Part shown: piece by piece, positions 44,998 to 56,043 of the stretch
How positions within the stretch are numbered: the stretch's first letter is position 1
Layout of the letters: every line of letters starts with the position of its first letter
Assembly: GCA_964020085.1 (NCBI GenBank)
Contig: OZ026601.1
Location: 24,348,414 to 24,412,413, forward strand
Direction: 5' to 3'
DNA: 64,000 nucleotides
Source of the DNA: Micromussa lordhowensis
Taxonomy: Eukaryota > Cnidaria > Anthozoa > Scleractinia > Lobophylliidae
Notes under the pieces: generated by a model
Told to the model about the DNA's origin: nothing
Database searches by the model: none
The model's input: only the letters and a program-made list of their open reading frames with translations
Made by a program: the position numbers and the translations under genes

Positions 44998-45315
44998 ATG
45001 GAGTGTGAAAAAGGTAAAAGATTGACGATTTTAGGTAATTCGTTCACAGAACACGACGATTCCGCCTCGAGCCAGAGTTGTACATCGAAGGCATATAGCG
45101 AAGTTACGAACAATAAACGTGTGAAGTCCAGGTTATTTGAGTGTCCTGATTTCAGTTGTAGCAGATCCGACGGTACTTTGGGACCCGTGACAAGTTCCTC
45201 TCCCGCAGCAAGCGAGTTGCTCCGACCTAATCTTCCCCAAGCGCAGTCGCCCACCCAGTTACAGTTCAGAGCGGAAAAACCCGTTTTCACACCCAGGTTC
45301 TGGTTTTCGATATGA
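44998..45315 (+). CDS. Hypothetical ORF, 105 residues
   Basis: ATG-initiated plus-strand frame (MECEKGKRLTILGN...), Ser/Pro-rich, ending at TGA. The composition is not low-complexity and the codon use is unremarkable. The opposite strand is also open (44988-45290), so coding direction is unsettled. I recognise no domain. It could be a first exon or a chance frame. No splice model is supported. Confidence 0.2.
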   Translation: MECEKGKRLTILGNSFTEHDDSASSQSCTSKAYSEVTNNKRVKSRLFECPDFSCSRSDGTLGPVTSSSPAASELLRPNLPQAQSPTQLQFRAEKPVFTPRFWFSI

Positions 45316-45628
45316 TCGCAAGCCAGGTAATTACTCTGGGGTCACGTGGTCTAAATCGCCGGACAGTTATCACGCAATAACCCCCGCCCTTGTCGATATT
45401 TGTCCTCTGATTGTTTCCGTCGAGGAAAAACAGTCAGCTCAAGAATTTCAACTTTTCTTTTCTTCAGTTAACATGGAAGGAAACCAAACTCGTTTTAATG
45501 AGTGTAGCTTTGCTCCCTCACGTCAATCACCCGCGCATTCGCCATCAGATCACCGCTGGCCTTTTTACCATGTTTACGCGAGGTTTAATTGCGAAAAGAA
45601 AATTAATAGGAAAATTAATTTCTGGCTT

Positions 45629-45724
45629 GCTGGTATGTCGGCTGATAATGTCCTAGGCTGAGAGATTGTCCTCAAAATTTCACATATGCCCTCAGCCGCG
45701 GACATTATTAGCCGACATACCAGC
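45629..45724. mobile_element. Short foldback element, 24-bp near-perfect arms
   Basis: GCTGGTATGTCGGCTGATAA (45629 onward, arm to 45652) is repeated in reverse complement at 45701-45724 with one mismatch. The inner parts GGCTGAGAG and CCCTCAGCC pair loosely. Looks like a 96-bp MITE or hairpin remnant. Confidence 0.7.
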
Positions 45725-46481
45725 TGCCTGAAGGGGTTTATTTACTAAATATTCACCAATATTCACTTCGCCTTCGGCGAATAATTGTTAGATATTAAAT
45801 ATAACTTCAAAAGCACAAACCCTTTTATGCTAATATTGAAACGATTTTGCTGTTTATTTAGATTTGTTTCCGATATAGCAACAATACCTAAATAATACCT
45901 AATGACTCAGGCTCATTGATAGCAACGGAGTCCGATAATAACTTAATTAAATTCATTACTAAAAATACTTTTATTGTCTGTGTTATCTCTGGGTGTTAAA
46001 AGCATTAAAATGAGTTCAATGAGTGACGGTTAAATATACACGTTCCAAAGGGCTTGAAAACATTTCATTGTGTGACGACTAAATATCGACTTGTGAAGCG
46101 AATTCTGTTAATATTCAGGCATGATGATTAATAGATGACTCTTAATACGACGAAACAAAACGAGAGAATAACATTTACTTTCGCACCTTTTTCAACGTTT
46201 AACTGATTATAACGCGCCGACCACACAAACGCCGTTTTTTACTCTGAAAACACATGAAATGTTTTCCGTTCATATTACGCGGGAGAAATTTGAAAACGCA
46301 ACAATCACGGATCAGTTTTCATTTATGTTTGACGAAAACTCGGGCTGTGAAATCACGTAATTATCGCGGCTCTATTTTCATGACGGATGAGTGTGGACGG
46401 TAGGCCTAACTACAGAAATAAAGCTGCGTTTTCAAATTTCTCCTAGTGAGAACGGGGCCCGGGGCCTTAGTCTGTGATAAG
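45725..46481. other. 3' flank of the GPCR gene with a MITE-like stretch
   Basis: 46195-46460 contains AAAACGCAACAATCACG, GTTTTCAAATTTCTCC and TGAGAACGGGG words that recur near 57300-57445, suggesting a degenerate MITE of one family. No gene. Confidence 0.35.
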
Positions 46482-47366
46482 TTAAAGTACCTGGACTTGA
46501 TTGTGTACACTGTTGAAGACAGTTCTTAATTCAATATTTTGGCGTCGTTTTCTAAGGCACCTTTTTAAAGCTTCTTTAAATATGGGCATCCTAAAGCTAT
46601 ACACGAGCGGATTCACTACGGAATTTGCCAAATGCAGAATATTCACGCCGCTCAACACGTTTGGAGAAAAACACCGGGGGCAGAACTCTTTAACGGTGTG
46701 GACTACAAAGGCCGGAAACCACAACAGAAGTGAGACAGCCACTACAATGAAGAAAGTCTTGGACAATCGTAAATTTCGTTCACTGACATTTTGGGTGTGT
46801 CCTTCAAGTTCAGGTTCTGTACAGTGCAATCGGGAACGGATGGTTAGGTAGCTTCCAGAGATGACCAATAGGAAGACAAAAAGCAATGATTGTGTTGTGA
46901 CAGTCGCATACACGGTATTTACCTTTGGGTGATATATTGTTAACAACCATAGCCCTGCAGAACACAATCCTGTTACCCATACGATAACTATGCTGTAAGT
47001 GTAAGCTCGAGTGTTTGTGACGCGATGTCGCAGTGGCCTCAACACAGCGTAAACACGTTCCAGCGAAATAAGAGCGAGAAACATCACTGATGTTCCAGAA
47101 GCAAAGACTTCAAATGCCGCCCAAGGATTCCGCGCTGGTTTTTCTTCTCTTCCAGCGTTGGGTATTTTTTCGATCGCTAAGACCATTGCTTCTGCTATTC
47201 CCACTAAAAAATCAGCGACGGCGAGGTTGATTAGTAGAAAGCAGGTTCGTTTTACACGTAGTCTCTGAGTCCAGAAAACAAAAATGGTGAAGACGTTGCC
47301 AATGATGATGAAGACTACCTCCAGAGCAAAGACAACGATGAACAAAATGGCGGTTGTCTCTGACAT
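46482..47366 (-). CDS. Class A (rhodopsin-like) G-protein-coupled receptor, intact, single exon
   Basis: 294 residues from ATG 47366 to the stop at 46482. Seven hydrophobic segments at roughly residues 7-29, 40-62, 82-103, 124-145, 155-175, 206-227 and 238-258 place it in the plasma membrane. Class A signatures: GN in TM1 (IIGNVFTIFVF), LAVADFLVG in TM2, ERV in place of DRY after TM3 (ISLERVYAVLRP), W in TM4, a W-P pair in TM6 (LLLWFPAFVV) and NPLVY for NPxxY in TM7 (NSVVNPLVYSF). A basic C-terminal helix (KRCLRKRRQN) follows. A short, compact receptor of this type is common in cnidarian expansions of melanocortin/adenosine-like receptors. The ligand cannot be told. No usual TM3-ECL2 cysteine pair is evident. 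It is the clearest intact host gene here. Confidence 0.92.
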   Translation of the reverse strand: MSETTAILFIVVFALEVVFIIIGNVFTIFVFWTQRLRVKRTCFLLINLAVADFLVGIAEAMVLAIEKIPNAGREEKPARNPWAAFEVFASGTSVMFLALISLERVYAVLRPLRHRVTNTRAYTYSIVIVWVTGLCSAGLWLLTIYHPKVNTVYATVTTQSLLFVFLLVISGSYLTIRSRLHCTEPELEGHTQNVSERNLRLSKTFFIVVAVSLLLWFPAFVVHTVKEFCPRCFSPNVLSGVNILHLANSVVNPLVYSFRMPIFKEALKRCLRKRRQNIELRTVFNSVHNQVQVL

Positions 47367-48529
47367 GATTTAGTTTTGCTTTAGGATATGTTTCTTCCTG
47401 TCGCTTTTTTTCTTTATAACAAGAACAGTTTCAAAAAGAACTTCTTATGTTCATTAAAGTGGTTTACTAATCGTGCCAGAGTCAAATCGATATTTTACGA
47501 GCGGCAGCTGGAGGCAAACACATGTTATCGCATGTCCAATAAGTGTGATCAAGGCAATAATATCTTGTTTTATTTTAAAATATGCAGTGTTGAAAGATAT
47601 TTTAATTAGTACAGCTGCGTCAAACAAAATGTTTTGACCATGTTTTGACTCGGCGGTGATAATAACAGTAATCGAATTTTTTCGCTCCCTTGACATGATT
47701 TGAAAGAAAGGTTGATTCTGTTGCTCAGTTAAAATTTCTTGACTACGAAAAGATAAACGTGACAAATATTTATTCAAAAAAGTAAAATTAATCAATTAAT
47801 GTTGTATTAAGTGCCCGATATTTTTAGAACTGACAGGTTTAATTTGTTTTGTAGGTACAGGTAATGTTACAATTTTTTTTTCGCTGCAGCCAGTGATATT
47901 TTTATATCACTAACTGTATTTAAAATACTGTTTAAGAAACGTTCTTTGACGGAAATAAGGATAAAAGTGTTTTTAGTCTTTTTTTTATTTTATTCCAATT
48001 TTTGCAACCTTGCATAGATTCTTGTCCAGCTAAGTTGATTTGCAGCACCTTGTCAAGATTTACATGACCCAAATCCCTTTCCCTCCTTTGTTCTCTAAAT
48101 GGAAGCATAAAAAGGAACGAGGAAAGGAAGAAAAAAAACTTTGAAGAAATTACTTTTAAGCCAAGTCAATTTCTGTGAATTTCGAAAAATGTGGCTTCCG
48201 GGCATTTCGGTCCGTTAGTCGAAAAGCGTGTGAAACTTGGATTTTAAGCCAGGTGGACATGGTTTGAGGTTATTTCACTGGGATCACAAAATTAACAACT
48301 TAAATACCGTATAAAGTTACAAAATGTAATTTATAATCGAGTTTTATAATTTGGCCATGCTTGCTGTTAGAGTAATCTCACTTCCTACTTCGACTGGCGT
48401 CATTGGTTATTGAACGATATTGAGTGCAGCCTTTAATTGAAAAAGGTAATTAACAATTATTTCACGTGTTTGATACGAGATGGTAGATAGCCAACTAAGC
48501 GCGTAGTGCCGAGTTGGCTATAATCAACA
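47367..48529. other. 5' flank of the GPCR gene, no gene seen
   Basis: No supported coding region. A short inverted repeat (GTGATATTTTTATATCAC) occurs near 47892-47909. Confidence 0.45.
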
Positions 48530-49306
48530 ACAACAAACAAAGCGAGGACCAATTACGGCAAATTTAACATTCGTTTTTTTGGTGCTAAAGTTTTGAATTC
48601 CAATACTTTTTAACAACAAATAAACTCTATTAAAATTTAACAATTAGAAGAGCACGTACAACTCGCATATAGCGCTAGTTAGTGTGCAGGGGGAAACTAA
48701 AAAGAAGAAAATAAACCAATTTGTAAGCTTCAAATAACAGACTATGAACTATGACAGGAATAAACTATAAAGAAAATACAATCATTAGCATCCGGGGATA
48801 AATATGGTTACACAATTGATTGGTAAAACGTAGCTTAATAACCTAAACAAACTGAACAGGTGAAGAGATTAACAATGATTAGTCACAAAACGTTATGTAA
48901 AATATATATTAATTTTGGATAGTAAATTAGATGCCTCAATATAATCCTCCTCGCCTTCTAAAGCTGCGAATAAAACTTTGCGAATTGATTTCTTGAATGC
49001 CAGGTTTGGTAGATTACATACTTGCGAAAGCATGAAAAAGAGTTCCGCTGTAGATTAAAACGTGAAAATTGAATATGATATTTTCCACAAGATGCAGCCC
49101 TCGTTTTATATAAATGAATCAAGCTGGTCTTGACAAATTTTTCAGAGATACTTTTGGAGCAGAGAGTTATTTGAGACATCATACAAGTAAAGCAGGTGGA
49201 TGGGTAATATTTTAGAAGAAATAAAAAAAAGGAATAGCATGAGTTCTTGGATTTAGAAAATACATCAAACGTAGTGCACGTTTTTGAAGTAACAATAGTT
49301 TATTAA

Positions 49307-50191
49307 GGTATCATGGTAGGTGGATTTTGACGAAAAAAAATAGATTTTTTTGTTGCCGTTCGAATTGAGAAGACTGTGATAAATATTTTGCAAAAAAATG
49401 AGCAAAAAAGCTTTTTTACTTTTTGAGAAACGGAAAGAAACTATTTTTGAATCTCATTAAACTATTTTTGAATCTCATTAACTCCTGTCATCGCCAATTA
49501 AAATTCACCGCCGGTTGTCACGTGTAATGCGAATTCCGGTGTAATTTTCATTATACTGCAAACTGATCCGTGCCGACATCTGTCAATGCCTCATCAAATC
49601 TTCTTACATGCGATGATTTTTAACACCTCGTCATAGAAATCGCACGAAACGTTTTTCGCCTTTTCTCGATAAAGTAAAACTGCATATAAGGGTGAACATT
49701 TTTAGTTCGTTTACGCGCGTCTTCCGACCGAATTAGCTGAAAATTGGCAGCCACGTTCTAGGATAATTCGTTCGAAAAAGGGTGTCGGGCTTTGTTAAAT
49801 TTCGCTTCCGTTTCCAAGTTATGGCCTCTTTTGCAGAAAGGAACGTCCGCATTGACAATATCAAACTTTAGGAGGTTGTAAAAAAAAAACCACATCTGGA
49901 AAATCGCAGACACCCTTTTTGAGGGTGATGTGTAAGAAAACATTTCCGATATAAATCTCGCCAATCCGATAATTCACGCGCGGAAGCGAACGAATTTAAG
50001 CGAAGCAGTGTTTCTGGGGATTTCTTTTAATATCACTTCGTCATTGTCTTTTTAGAAATTTTTAAAGATATGATTGTATTCTATAACTATTTAGCTTTCA
50101 GAAAATGTATAGGTTGATGGGGTTTTCTTTGAAAGCGTCAGCGTAAAGGCGCGATTTCCAAACACTGTCAATCCACCTACCATGATACCCC
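49307..50191. mobile_element. MITE A, 885 bp, TTAA target duplication
   Basis: The left end GGTATCATGGTAGGTGGATT and the right end, reverse-complemented, GGGGTATCATGGTAGGTGGA form terminal inverted repeats; the left copy lacks two G. TTAA flanks both sides (49303-49306, 50192-50195). TTAA duplications are used by piggyBac and Kolobok transposases, so it is a non-autonomous member of one of those; which one is not decided. No ORF of note inside. Confidence 0.85.
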
Positions 50192-50195
50192 TTAA

Positions 50196-50740
50196 AGTGC
50201 CCATGTCGTCAAATTTTTTATTTTCTTATCTGATTCTATACATCACCCAATGAACTTCTGTGAAAGAAAAATCTCGATTTGGATAACATGCAATCTTTTT
50301 TAGAAGTTTTAAAATCGTAATAATTTGCCGCCATCTTGGTTCACCATTCGCACTAGTCTACCCTTCGTTTTGAATGAGATGTGACGTGGATTAAGGAACA
50401 CGTGACTTCAGGCTTAACTCATCTCGCTTGTTTTACCTCTGTAAATGTAAGTTAGTGGCTCATACAAAATGCTGGAAAGGAGCATTTTGCATGGACTACG
50501 ACGCTAAATTAACAGAGGTAAAGCCTGAACTCACACGTTCCTTAATCTACGTCACAATTCTGAGCATGTCGATGCTGTGATCAGCGGCACGGGTCGACCG
50601 CAAGAAAATAGGATTTTCAGGATTTTAAAACTTCATAAAAAAATCGCTTTTTATCCAAATCGAATATTTTTTTCGCAGAAGTTCATTGCATGAAACATAG
50701 AATCAGATGGGAAGATAAAAATTTTGATGATATGGGCACT
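50196..50740. mobile_element. MITE B, 545-bp foldback element, TTAA target duplication
   Basis: Starts AGTGCCCATGTCGTCAAATT and ends, reverse-complemented, AGTGCCCATATCATCAAAAT. The inverted repeats are about 120 bp (to TTTTAAAAC/GTTTTAAAA), and inner blocks (TTCCTTAATCCACGTCAC and its inverse) also pair, so nearly the whole element folds back. Flanked by TTAA at 50192-50195 (shared with MITE A) and 50741-50744. Confidence 0.85.
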
Positions 50741-51005
50741 TTAAGATGGGCTTTTGCGGCTTGACCCCAAGCAGTCAGCCCATATGTTAAGTAGGGAAGT
50801 ATGGGGGACTGGTATATGTATCTCAAAGTACAGAATGGAACGAAGTGTCTTAGGCGAGATACTACTCCGACAATTTTACTAATCTTCACTGCGATATAGT
50901 CTATCTGATATTTCCTGGACAAATCGTTGTCCATCAGAACACCCAAGTACTTAACATATTCCTTACACTCTAGCCCTGGCGATATGTTGGTGTTGTTGTC
51001 TATTA

Positions 51006-52224
51006 CATATCCAACAAGCGCGAGTAATTGTTTTATTAAAACGCCCCGAAAACATAGAAAACTAGACTAAAATAACAAAAAAACACCCCGGTGTCAATCC
51101 TTATTCTTGCTTGTATCTCTTCCTTAGCTCACGCGTTTGATTTATGACATGGCGTGACGTTGCTACGTGAATTTCGTGCGCAGAAATGATGCGCAGTAAC
51201 AATGGGCGTGAACGTCCTTAAATTGCAATTTGTTGTAATTCTATTACAAACCTTACATCCATTTTTTTGGGTGCTTTCGACTTTTCTAGTTCATGTTTGT
51301 TTTACTAGTAATTGTTAATTGTACAACGATTTCATAAAGTCTATGTAGCTATACCGATATTTAATGAAAACGAGTCTAGTTTTATGTATTTATTACACGA
51401 CATAGTTAGTTCAGAGGGCCACTAGCTAAAATCAACCAATCTGATTGCTCCATTGCTGGTCAAATATTCCTCAGTATTGGACCTGACACTGTCTCGAATA
51501 ATCCTGCACGATCGCTCTTGAAGATTATTTGGTTGTTTTATCGCTTATGTCATCGAAAGAACTTTTCTTTTTTTTCCAACTCTCTCGCCCTTCTGGTTTG
51601 TTTAACTTCTGACATGAGTATGCGCCTATTCGGCTCCCAATCAGAATTGCCCCTTTTTTCCTGTCCGTGATCTTGTCATTTTTTGCCTAAACATTTTCTC
51701 TTATTAACCAAGCTTGCTCGGGACCTTACTGGGAGAATATCGACCCGCAGTCTTTTTTGTATGGACCTCGGTCGGAACTGTCGAGACGTCGGGCCGATAT
51801 ATTTCCAGTACGGCCATCGAGCTTGTATTGTTAAATAGATATATATCTTGTTGTTCTAAAAAGAAAACTTTGGAAAAAATCATACGTTCAGGCAGTCATA
51901 GAAAGTCAGGTACCTTGATCTTCAGTGGTCTTTGATTAATATTGTACAAAACGTACATATCCCTAGTACTCCGTCGGTACCGGTACTGCGCCATGTTTGC
52001 CCATATATGGTAATGAAATCAAATGCACTGCAGCATATTACCCCCAGGAGTTTGATTACCGCCTAGCAGATGTTTATCCGGGGGTAAAAGTGTCAGCCTG
52101 CTCGTGTCACCCTCACATCTATGAAGAAGTTTTGAACAGCACCAGTGAAATGAGTAAACGAGTAAGTACAAAAAGGTAAAGTCTGCATACGAGCCTAGTG
52201 GCTCATCAGGCCGGAGCTTATCCC
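51006..52224. other. Intergenic with a dispersed repeat
   Basis: About 51705-51810 (ACCAAGCTTGCTCGGGAC...) resembles 7240-7345 (ACCAAGCTTGTTCAGTCA...), a dispersed repeat of unknown class. No supported gene. Confidence 0.35.
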
Positions 52225-52668
52225 GGTTTTAAGTAGCATGAAGCGACTAGGAATATTTCTATTCCCCCCTAGATGGATGCTAGTCCATCACAGGGTTACG
52301 CCCAGCATTAAATTCGCCGGTACCCATTTATACACCTGGGTGGAGAGAGGCACCGTGAGAGTAAAGTGTCTTGCCCAAGAACACAATATAATGTCCCCCG
52401 GCTTTTCGCACCCAGAAAGCCATAGCAAAATCTCGAAGCTCATGATTACAGAGCTGTTTTATTCACGTATTATTAATATAAAAAGCGGTTCTCTTCACAA
52501 AAGAAATTTCAGGCGTAGACACTTCTCCGTTTTCAGATACAGATGAACTAAAACTGGCTTTATGGGACCAAAACGTTTCCAGGGCTTTCGAGAAACGGGC
52601 TCCAGGGCTCGAACCCGGAGCGCTCGCTCCGAAGTCGAGCGCACTAACCATGAGGCCACCGCGCCTCC
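52225..52668 (-). mobile_element. tRNA-derived SINE (GGAGGCGCGGTGGCC head)
   Basis: The minus-strand head has a pol III A box (TGGCCTCATGGTTAGTG) and B box (GGTTCGAGCCC) inside a tRNA-like fold, but the anticodon stem has a mismatch and no clean acceptor stem closes, so it is not a functional tRNA. The body toward 52225 contains the plus-strand text GATGCTAGTCCATCACAGGG and CACCTGGGTGGAGAGAGGCA, a block I recall as common in coral SINEs. Confidence 0.7.
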
Positions 52669-53226
52669 CTAAACGAGCAAGTATGAGTCTTATTCAAAGC
52701 TCAAATTTTTGAGTCTGTGTTAAATAGTCTAGTTTAAAAACGAAGAATGTCCGCCACTCGGTCAAGGTTTCTATTTCCTCTGAGCCTGAAAACGCTTGCG
52801 GAGAGTAGAAATCGGAAGATAATTAAGAGGATCAATTTCATCTGCCCCTGTGTCTACCGGAGATACTTTTGAGGTTTTGCGATTATCGGGAAAAATTCCT
52901 TGCAGTAAAGATTGATTAAATACCATCGTTCGTGCCTGAGGGATATGATTTGCAGCAAGCTTCACACATTTTTTGGGTATTCCTATGGTAGATTTGTCCA
53001 CTTTCAGACTCATCATTTCGTTTCACTCGTAAATATCTCGCTATACAGGCAGCTGGAAGTTGTAAACCCTCTGTGAGCTTGGACGATCGACGAGCAAATG
53101 TCACTCTGTTTTGCTCATATCGATTCGTTTACATCTGAGTGAGTGACAAATTTGCATATCGTGAGCCGTTTCTACGCTTCACGTATTCAAGGCGAAAGCC
53201 TCGGCCAAACGTTCGCAACATTAGAG
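52669..53226. other. Intergenic, no gene seen
   Basis: Minus-strand frames 52771-53016 and 52916-53104 carry a weak RT-like phrase (YLPISTLRKRFQ), too short to assign. Confidence 0.3.
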
Positions 53227-53675
53227 ACATTTAGCACCAAGGTTTTCATGAAAACGGCAAACCGCAAACGGCAGTTTCAGGTTAGGCGTTTGGCGTTAGA
53301 CGTTTGTGACCTCTATCGGTTTAGCTACGAAGACATGAAAGAAGTTTTTCACTTGAAGAGGCCGCCATATTGAATTTCCAGACAACAGCAGTGTTGATTT
53401 TCAAATGGAAACAAAAAGTCCTGTTTTAACTCATTGGCTAAAAATTATATCTAACCATGTACTAAGAAGACTGGTTTACTAAGTCTCTTACTGAGCACGT
53501 GGTATAAACAGAAATTCAGGATATGAGACGTTCAGGTAAATCACTTACGTAAAAACCTACTTCTTGGCGTTAAAAACCCGCGTTGAGAACTCCAAACGTG
53601 ACCGCAGCGCTTTGTCACGTGACTTCTAGCGGTTTGCCGTTTGAGGTTTCCACTGAAAACCTTGGAGCTAAATGT
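53227..53675. mobile_element. Non-autonomous DNA element, about 449 bp, ACATTTAGCNCCAAGG ends
   Basis: The left end ACATTTAGCACCAAGGTTTT...GGCAAACCGC and the right end, reverse-complemented, ACATTTAGCTCCAAGGTTTT...GGCAAACCGC form inverted repeats of about 45 bp with an indel. No target duplication is certain. Confidence 0.65.
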
Positions 53676-53917
53676 ACCTAATATTGGGCGCAACACCCTG
53701 TTGCGACGTGTTTCGATATGTTAGGTGTTTTTGGCTCAAGTTTGAATATTGTCAATTTTTTAGTGCAACATTTGCGGTCTTTGTGGTCTTTTTCGTTTGG
53801 CCAGGTTTGTGCAATGATGTTGCGCCAGACCATACGCACTTTTTCGATTTGCAACACCCAGCATGTCATAACAGGGTGGCCAAACCCGCGGAACATGTTG
53901 TGGCTAACAATGTTACG

Positions 53918-54245
53918 ATATGCAAATGAATATATGGAAGATCATTTACTTAAACTGCGGAGAAAGATCTAATGACATAGATGATCATCGCAGTTATACA
54001 CACAACTTAAGTAGCTGTAAAATTAAAGCGCGAAAAAAAATTCAGGCCTGTACGGGATTCGAACCCATGACCTCTGCGATACCGGTGCAGTGCTCTACCA
54101 ACTGAGCTATCAAGCCAGCTGGGAGCTAGTCACACTGTTCGTGCGTAATATACCCGTAGATGGCGATGATCATCTATGTCTTCGTATCTTTCTCCGCAAT
54201 TCAAATATGTGATCTTTCGTATATTCATTTGCATTCTTCACCATA
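53918..54245 (-). mobile_element. tRNA-derived SINE with inverted tail (head-to-head foldback)
   Basis: The tRNA-like head at 54042-54118 (minus) has the A box TAGCTCAGTTGGTAGAGCA and B box GGGTTCGAATCC. Its body and tail run down to about 53918. The tail sequence (GCGATGATCATCTATGTC...ATTCATTTGCAT) appears a second time, inverted, at 54165-54240, so the unit folds back on itself. The anticodon stem is imperfect and an acceptor stem is not convincing, so I do not call a tRNA gene. Confidence 0.7.
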
Positions 54246-54325
54246 TACGGGTATATTACGAACTAAAAATGTGACCGGCTCCCAGTTGACTTGATAGCTC
54301 AGTTGGTAGAGCACTAACAACAATC
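54246..54325 (+). mobile_element. SINE head fragment, plus strand
   Basis: ACCGGCTCCCAGTTGACTTG then ATAGCTCAGTTGGTAGAGCA matches the 5' end of the neighbouring SINE. It stops right after the A box at about 54318. Confidence 0.65.
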
Positions 54326-54610
54326 TTTATTCTTGCCCAGAAAAGTTTAACATTCAAAAATAAATACATAAGAAAATTACAGAAAGGCAATAGCATGCAC
54401 AGTCACTTAGAAATAGCTACAGCTAATCTAGCTAAGTGGCTGGGCCAAGCGGAAAGAAATTGTAAAAGACTTACTGGACATAGCACATTGGACAAGATTT
54501 CTGTTCTTGCACACAGAATGTACACCGACAAACACGCGCTCACGGAGAACGAAAGACAATAAAGGGATGTGCACAAAAAAAACTGGAAATTTAAGTATAT
54601 CAATGAACCA
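54326..54610 (-). other. Retroelement-like 3' UTR, weak
   Basis: On the minus strand this ends TGGGCAAGAATAAAGATTGT just at the SINE head junction, like a polyadenylated or LINE 3' end. No coding region was recognised upstream. Confidence 0.25.
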
Positions 54611-55035
54611 GTCAGTAGTTGGACATAAGCAATTATTTTAGGAGGTTTTTTAAAACAGATACCACTCATAGATTTTATAACATAGCTAGCAGAGCCGCGC
54701 AATCAAATTCAGTATACGTAAGCGTGCTCAAAATCCCGATAGTGCACGCTGATAGCGTGAGCAAATCGCTTCGCCAGAATTTTTGTTTTTTCGCGCGAGC
54801 GGCCATTGTTAGCGCGGGGGAAAATATTATGTTTCGCGACAATAATGGATACAAACAGAGACTCGGCCCACCAGTCCCAAAACGAAGACAATTTTGCGAC
54901 CTTTTCTCTTGGGCTAGAGTTCTTAAATGAGACAGAAAAAAAACGGCATCTTGGCATCAGCGTCGTCACGATTCGCTTCACTGTCCGTTTTTCGCGTCGG
55001 ATTTGATGCACAATTCCACCGGCTATGTAATAAAA
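54611..55035. other. No supported gene
   Basis: A 55-codon ATG frame at 54842-55006 (MDTNRDSAHQSQNED...) is the most gene-like stretch but has no recognised domain. Confidence 0.25.
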
Positions 55036-55221
55036 CAATTGGTTCATGCTTTCAGCTGTGTACTATCGATTTATGGAGCACGTGGGAAGTTTGGAGAGCA
55101 CTCGAGAAGCTAGAGTTGCCCGAGGCGATGGCCGAGGACAACTCTTACGCTTCTTTTGTGCTCTCCAAACTTCCTGCGTGCTCCATAACTCGATAGTGCA
55201 CGCTAAAGCATGAACCAATTG
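55036..55221. mobile_element. Foldback MITE, 186 bp, CAATTGGTTCATGCTTT ends
   Basis: The left half CAATTGGTTCATGCTTTCAG...GGAAGTTTGGAGAGCAC (to about 55102) and the right half are inverted copies differing at few sites. The centre is about 50 bp of unpaired sequence. Confidence 0.8.
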
Positions 55222-55228
55222 TTAATTA

Positions 55229-56040
55229 GTGAGTCAAAAACTTGAAAAACGGGCAATACGTTTGATGTATTTTCTAAATCCAAGAACTTGTGCTATTCCT
55301 TTTTTTATTTCTTCTAAAATATTACCCATCCACCTGCTTTACTTCGAAGCTGTCTTACACTCTATGTATGATGTCTCAAATAACTCTGCTCCAAAAGATA
55401 TCTCTGAAAAATTTGTTAAGACCAGCTTGATTCATTCATATAACACGAGGGCTGCAGCTTGTGGCAAATATCATATTCAATTTTCACGTTTGAATCCACA
55501 GAGGAACTCTTTTTCATGCTTTGGCGCGAACTGAAAGCGTGGAATTGTCTCCCATCGCAAGTATGTAATCCACCAAAACTGACGTTCAAGAAATCAATTC
55601 GCAAAGCTCTATGCGAGGAGGATTATATTGAGGTACCTAATTTACTATCCAAAATTAATTTATAGTTTACATAACGTTTTGTGACTTATCATTGTTAATC
55701 TCTTCGTCTGTTTAGTTTGTTTAGGTTATTAAGCTACCTTTTACCAATTAATTGTGTAACCATATTTATCCCCGGATGCTAAAGATTGTATTTTCTTTAT
55801 AGTTTATTCCTGTCATGGTTCATAGTCTGTTATTTGAAGCTTACAAATTGATTTATTTTCTTCTTTTTAGTTTCTCCCTGCACAACTCGCCTCGACTAAC
55901 TAGCGCTATATGCGAGTTGTACATGTTCTTCTAATTGTTAAATTTTAATAGAGTTTATTTGTTGTTAAAAAGTATTGGAATTCAAAACTTTAGCACCAAA
56001 AAAACGAATGTTAAATTTGCCGTAATTGGTCCTCGCTTTA
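55229..56040 (+). mobile_element. LINE 3' fragment, plus strand, same family as 48530-51005
   Basis: Encodes KRAIRLMYFLNPRTCAIPFF, then HSMYDVSNNSAP and KYHIQFSRLNPQRNSFSCFG before a stop and frameshift; the last coding block is KKSIRKALCEEDYIE. The 3' UTR (55666-56040) is almost identical to the minus-strand copy and ends TTGGTCCTCGCTTT. A stem-loop with arms ACAACTCGC (55882-55890) and GCGAGTTGT (55912-55920) lies within it. 5'-truncated. Confidence 0.8.
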
Positions 56041-56043
56041 GGT

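Larger units (their letters stand above)
48530..51005 (-). mobile_element. LINE 3' half on the minus strand, split by two TTAA-type MITEs
   Basis: The 5' part (51005-50745) reads KEYVKYLGVLMDNDLSRKYQ, then VSRLRHFVPF, YLTYGLTAWGQAAKAHL. The 3' part (49306-48530) resumes with NKLLLLQKRALRLMYFLNPR and, after frame breaks, the RT C-terminus and a 3' UTR nearly identical to 55229-56040. Removing the two MITEs plus two of three TTAA copies restores CATCTTAATAAACTA (H-L-N-K-L) exactly. The 3' end carries a TTGTTG-type tail near 48530. The left arm of the family's 3' stem-loop has lost 11 bp near 48680. Coding frame is broken; not active. Confidence 0.8.

Noticed and set aside
45473..45661. 62-residue ORF MEGNQTRFNEC...
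   Set aside because: Its C-terminal part overlaps the foldback element at 45629 and no domain is visible; cannot be supported.
52590..52668. tRNA gene on the minus strand
   Set aside because: tRNA-like head without a proper anticodon stem or acceptor stem, fused to a SINE body.
53678..53972. Cys/Phe-rich overlapping ORFs
   Set aside because: Open on both strands, no domain; likely chance.
54042..54118. tRNA gene (anticodon GGT-like) on the minus strand
   Set aside because: A and B boxes are good, but the anticodon stem has a mismatch, no clean acceptor stem closes, and the same head with the same tail recurs; it is a SINE.
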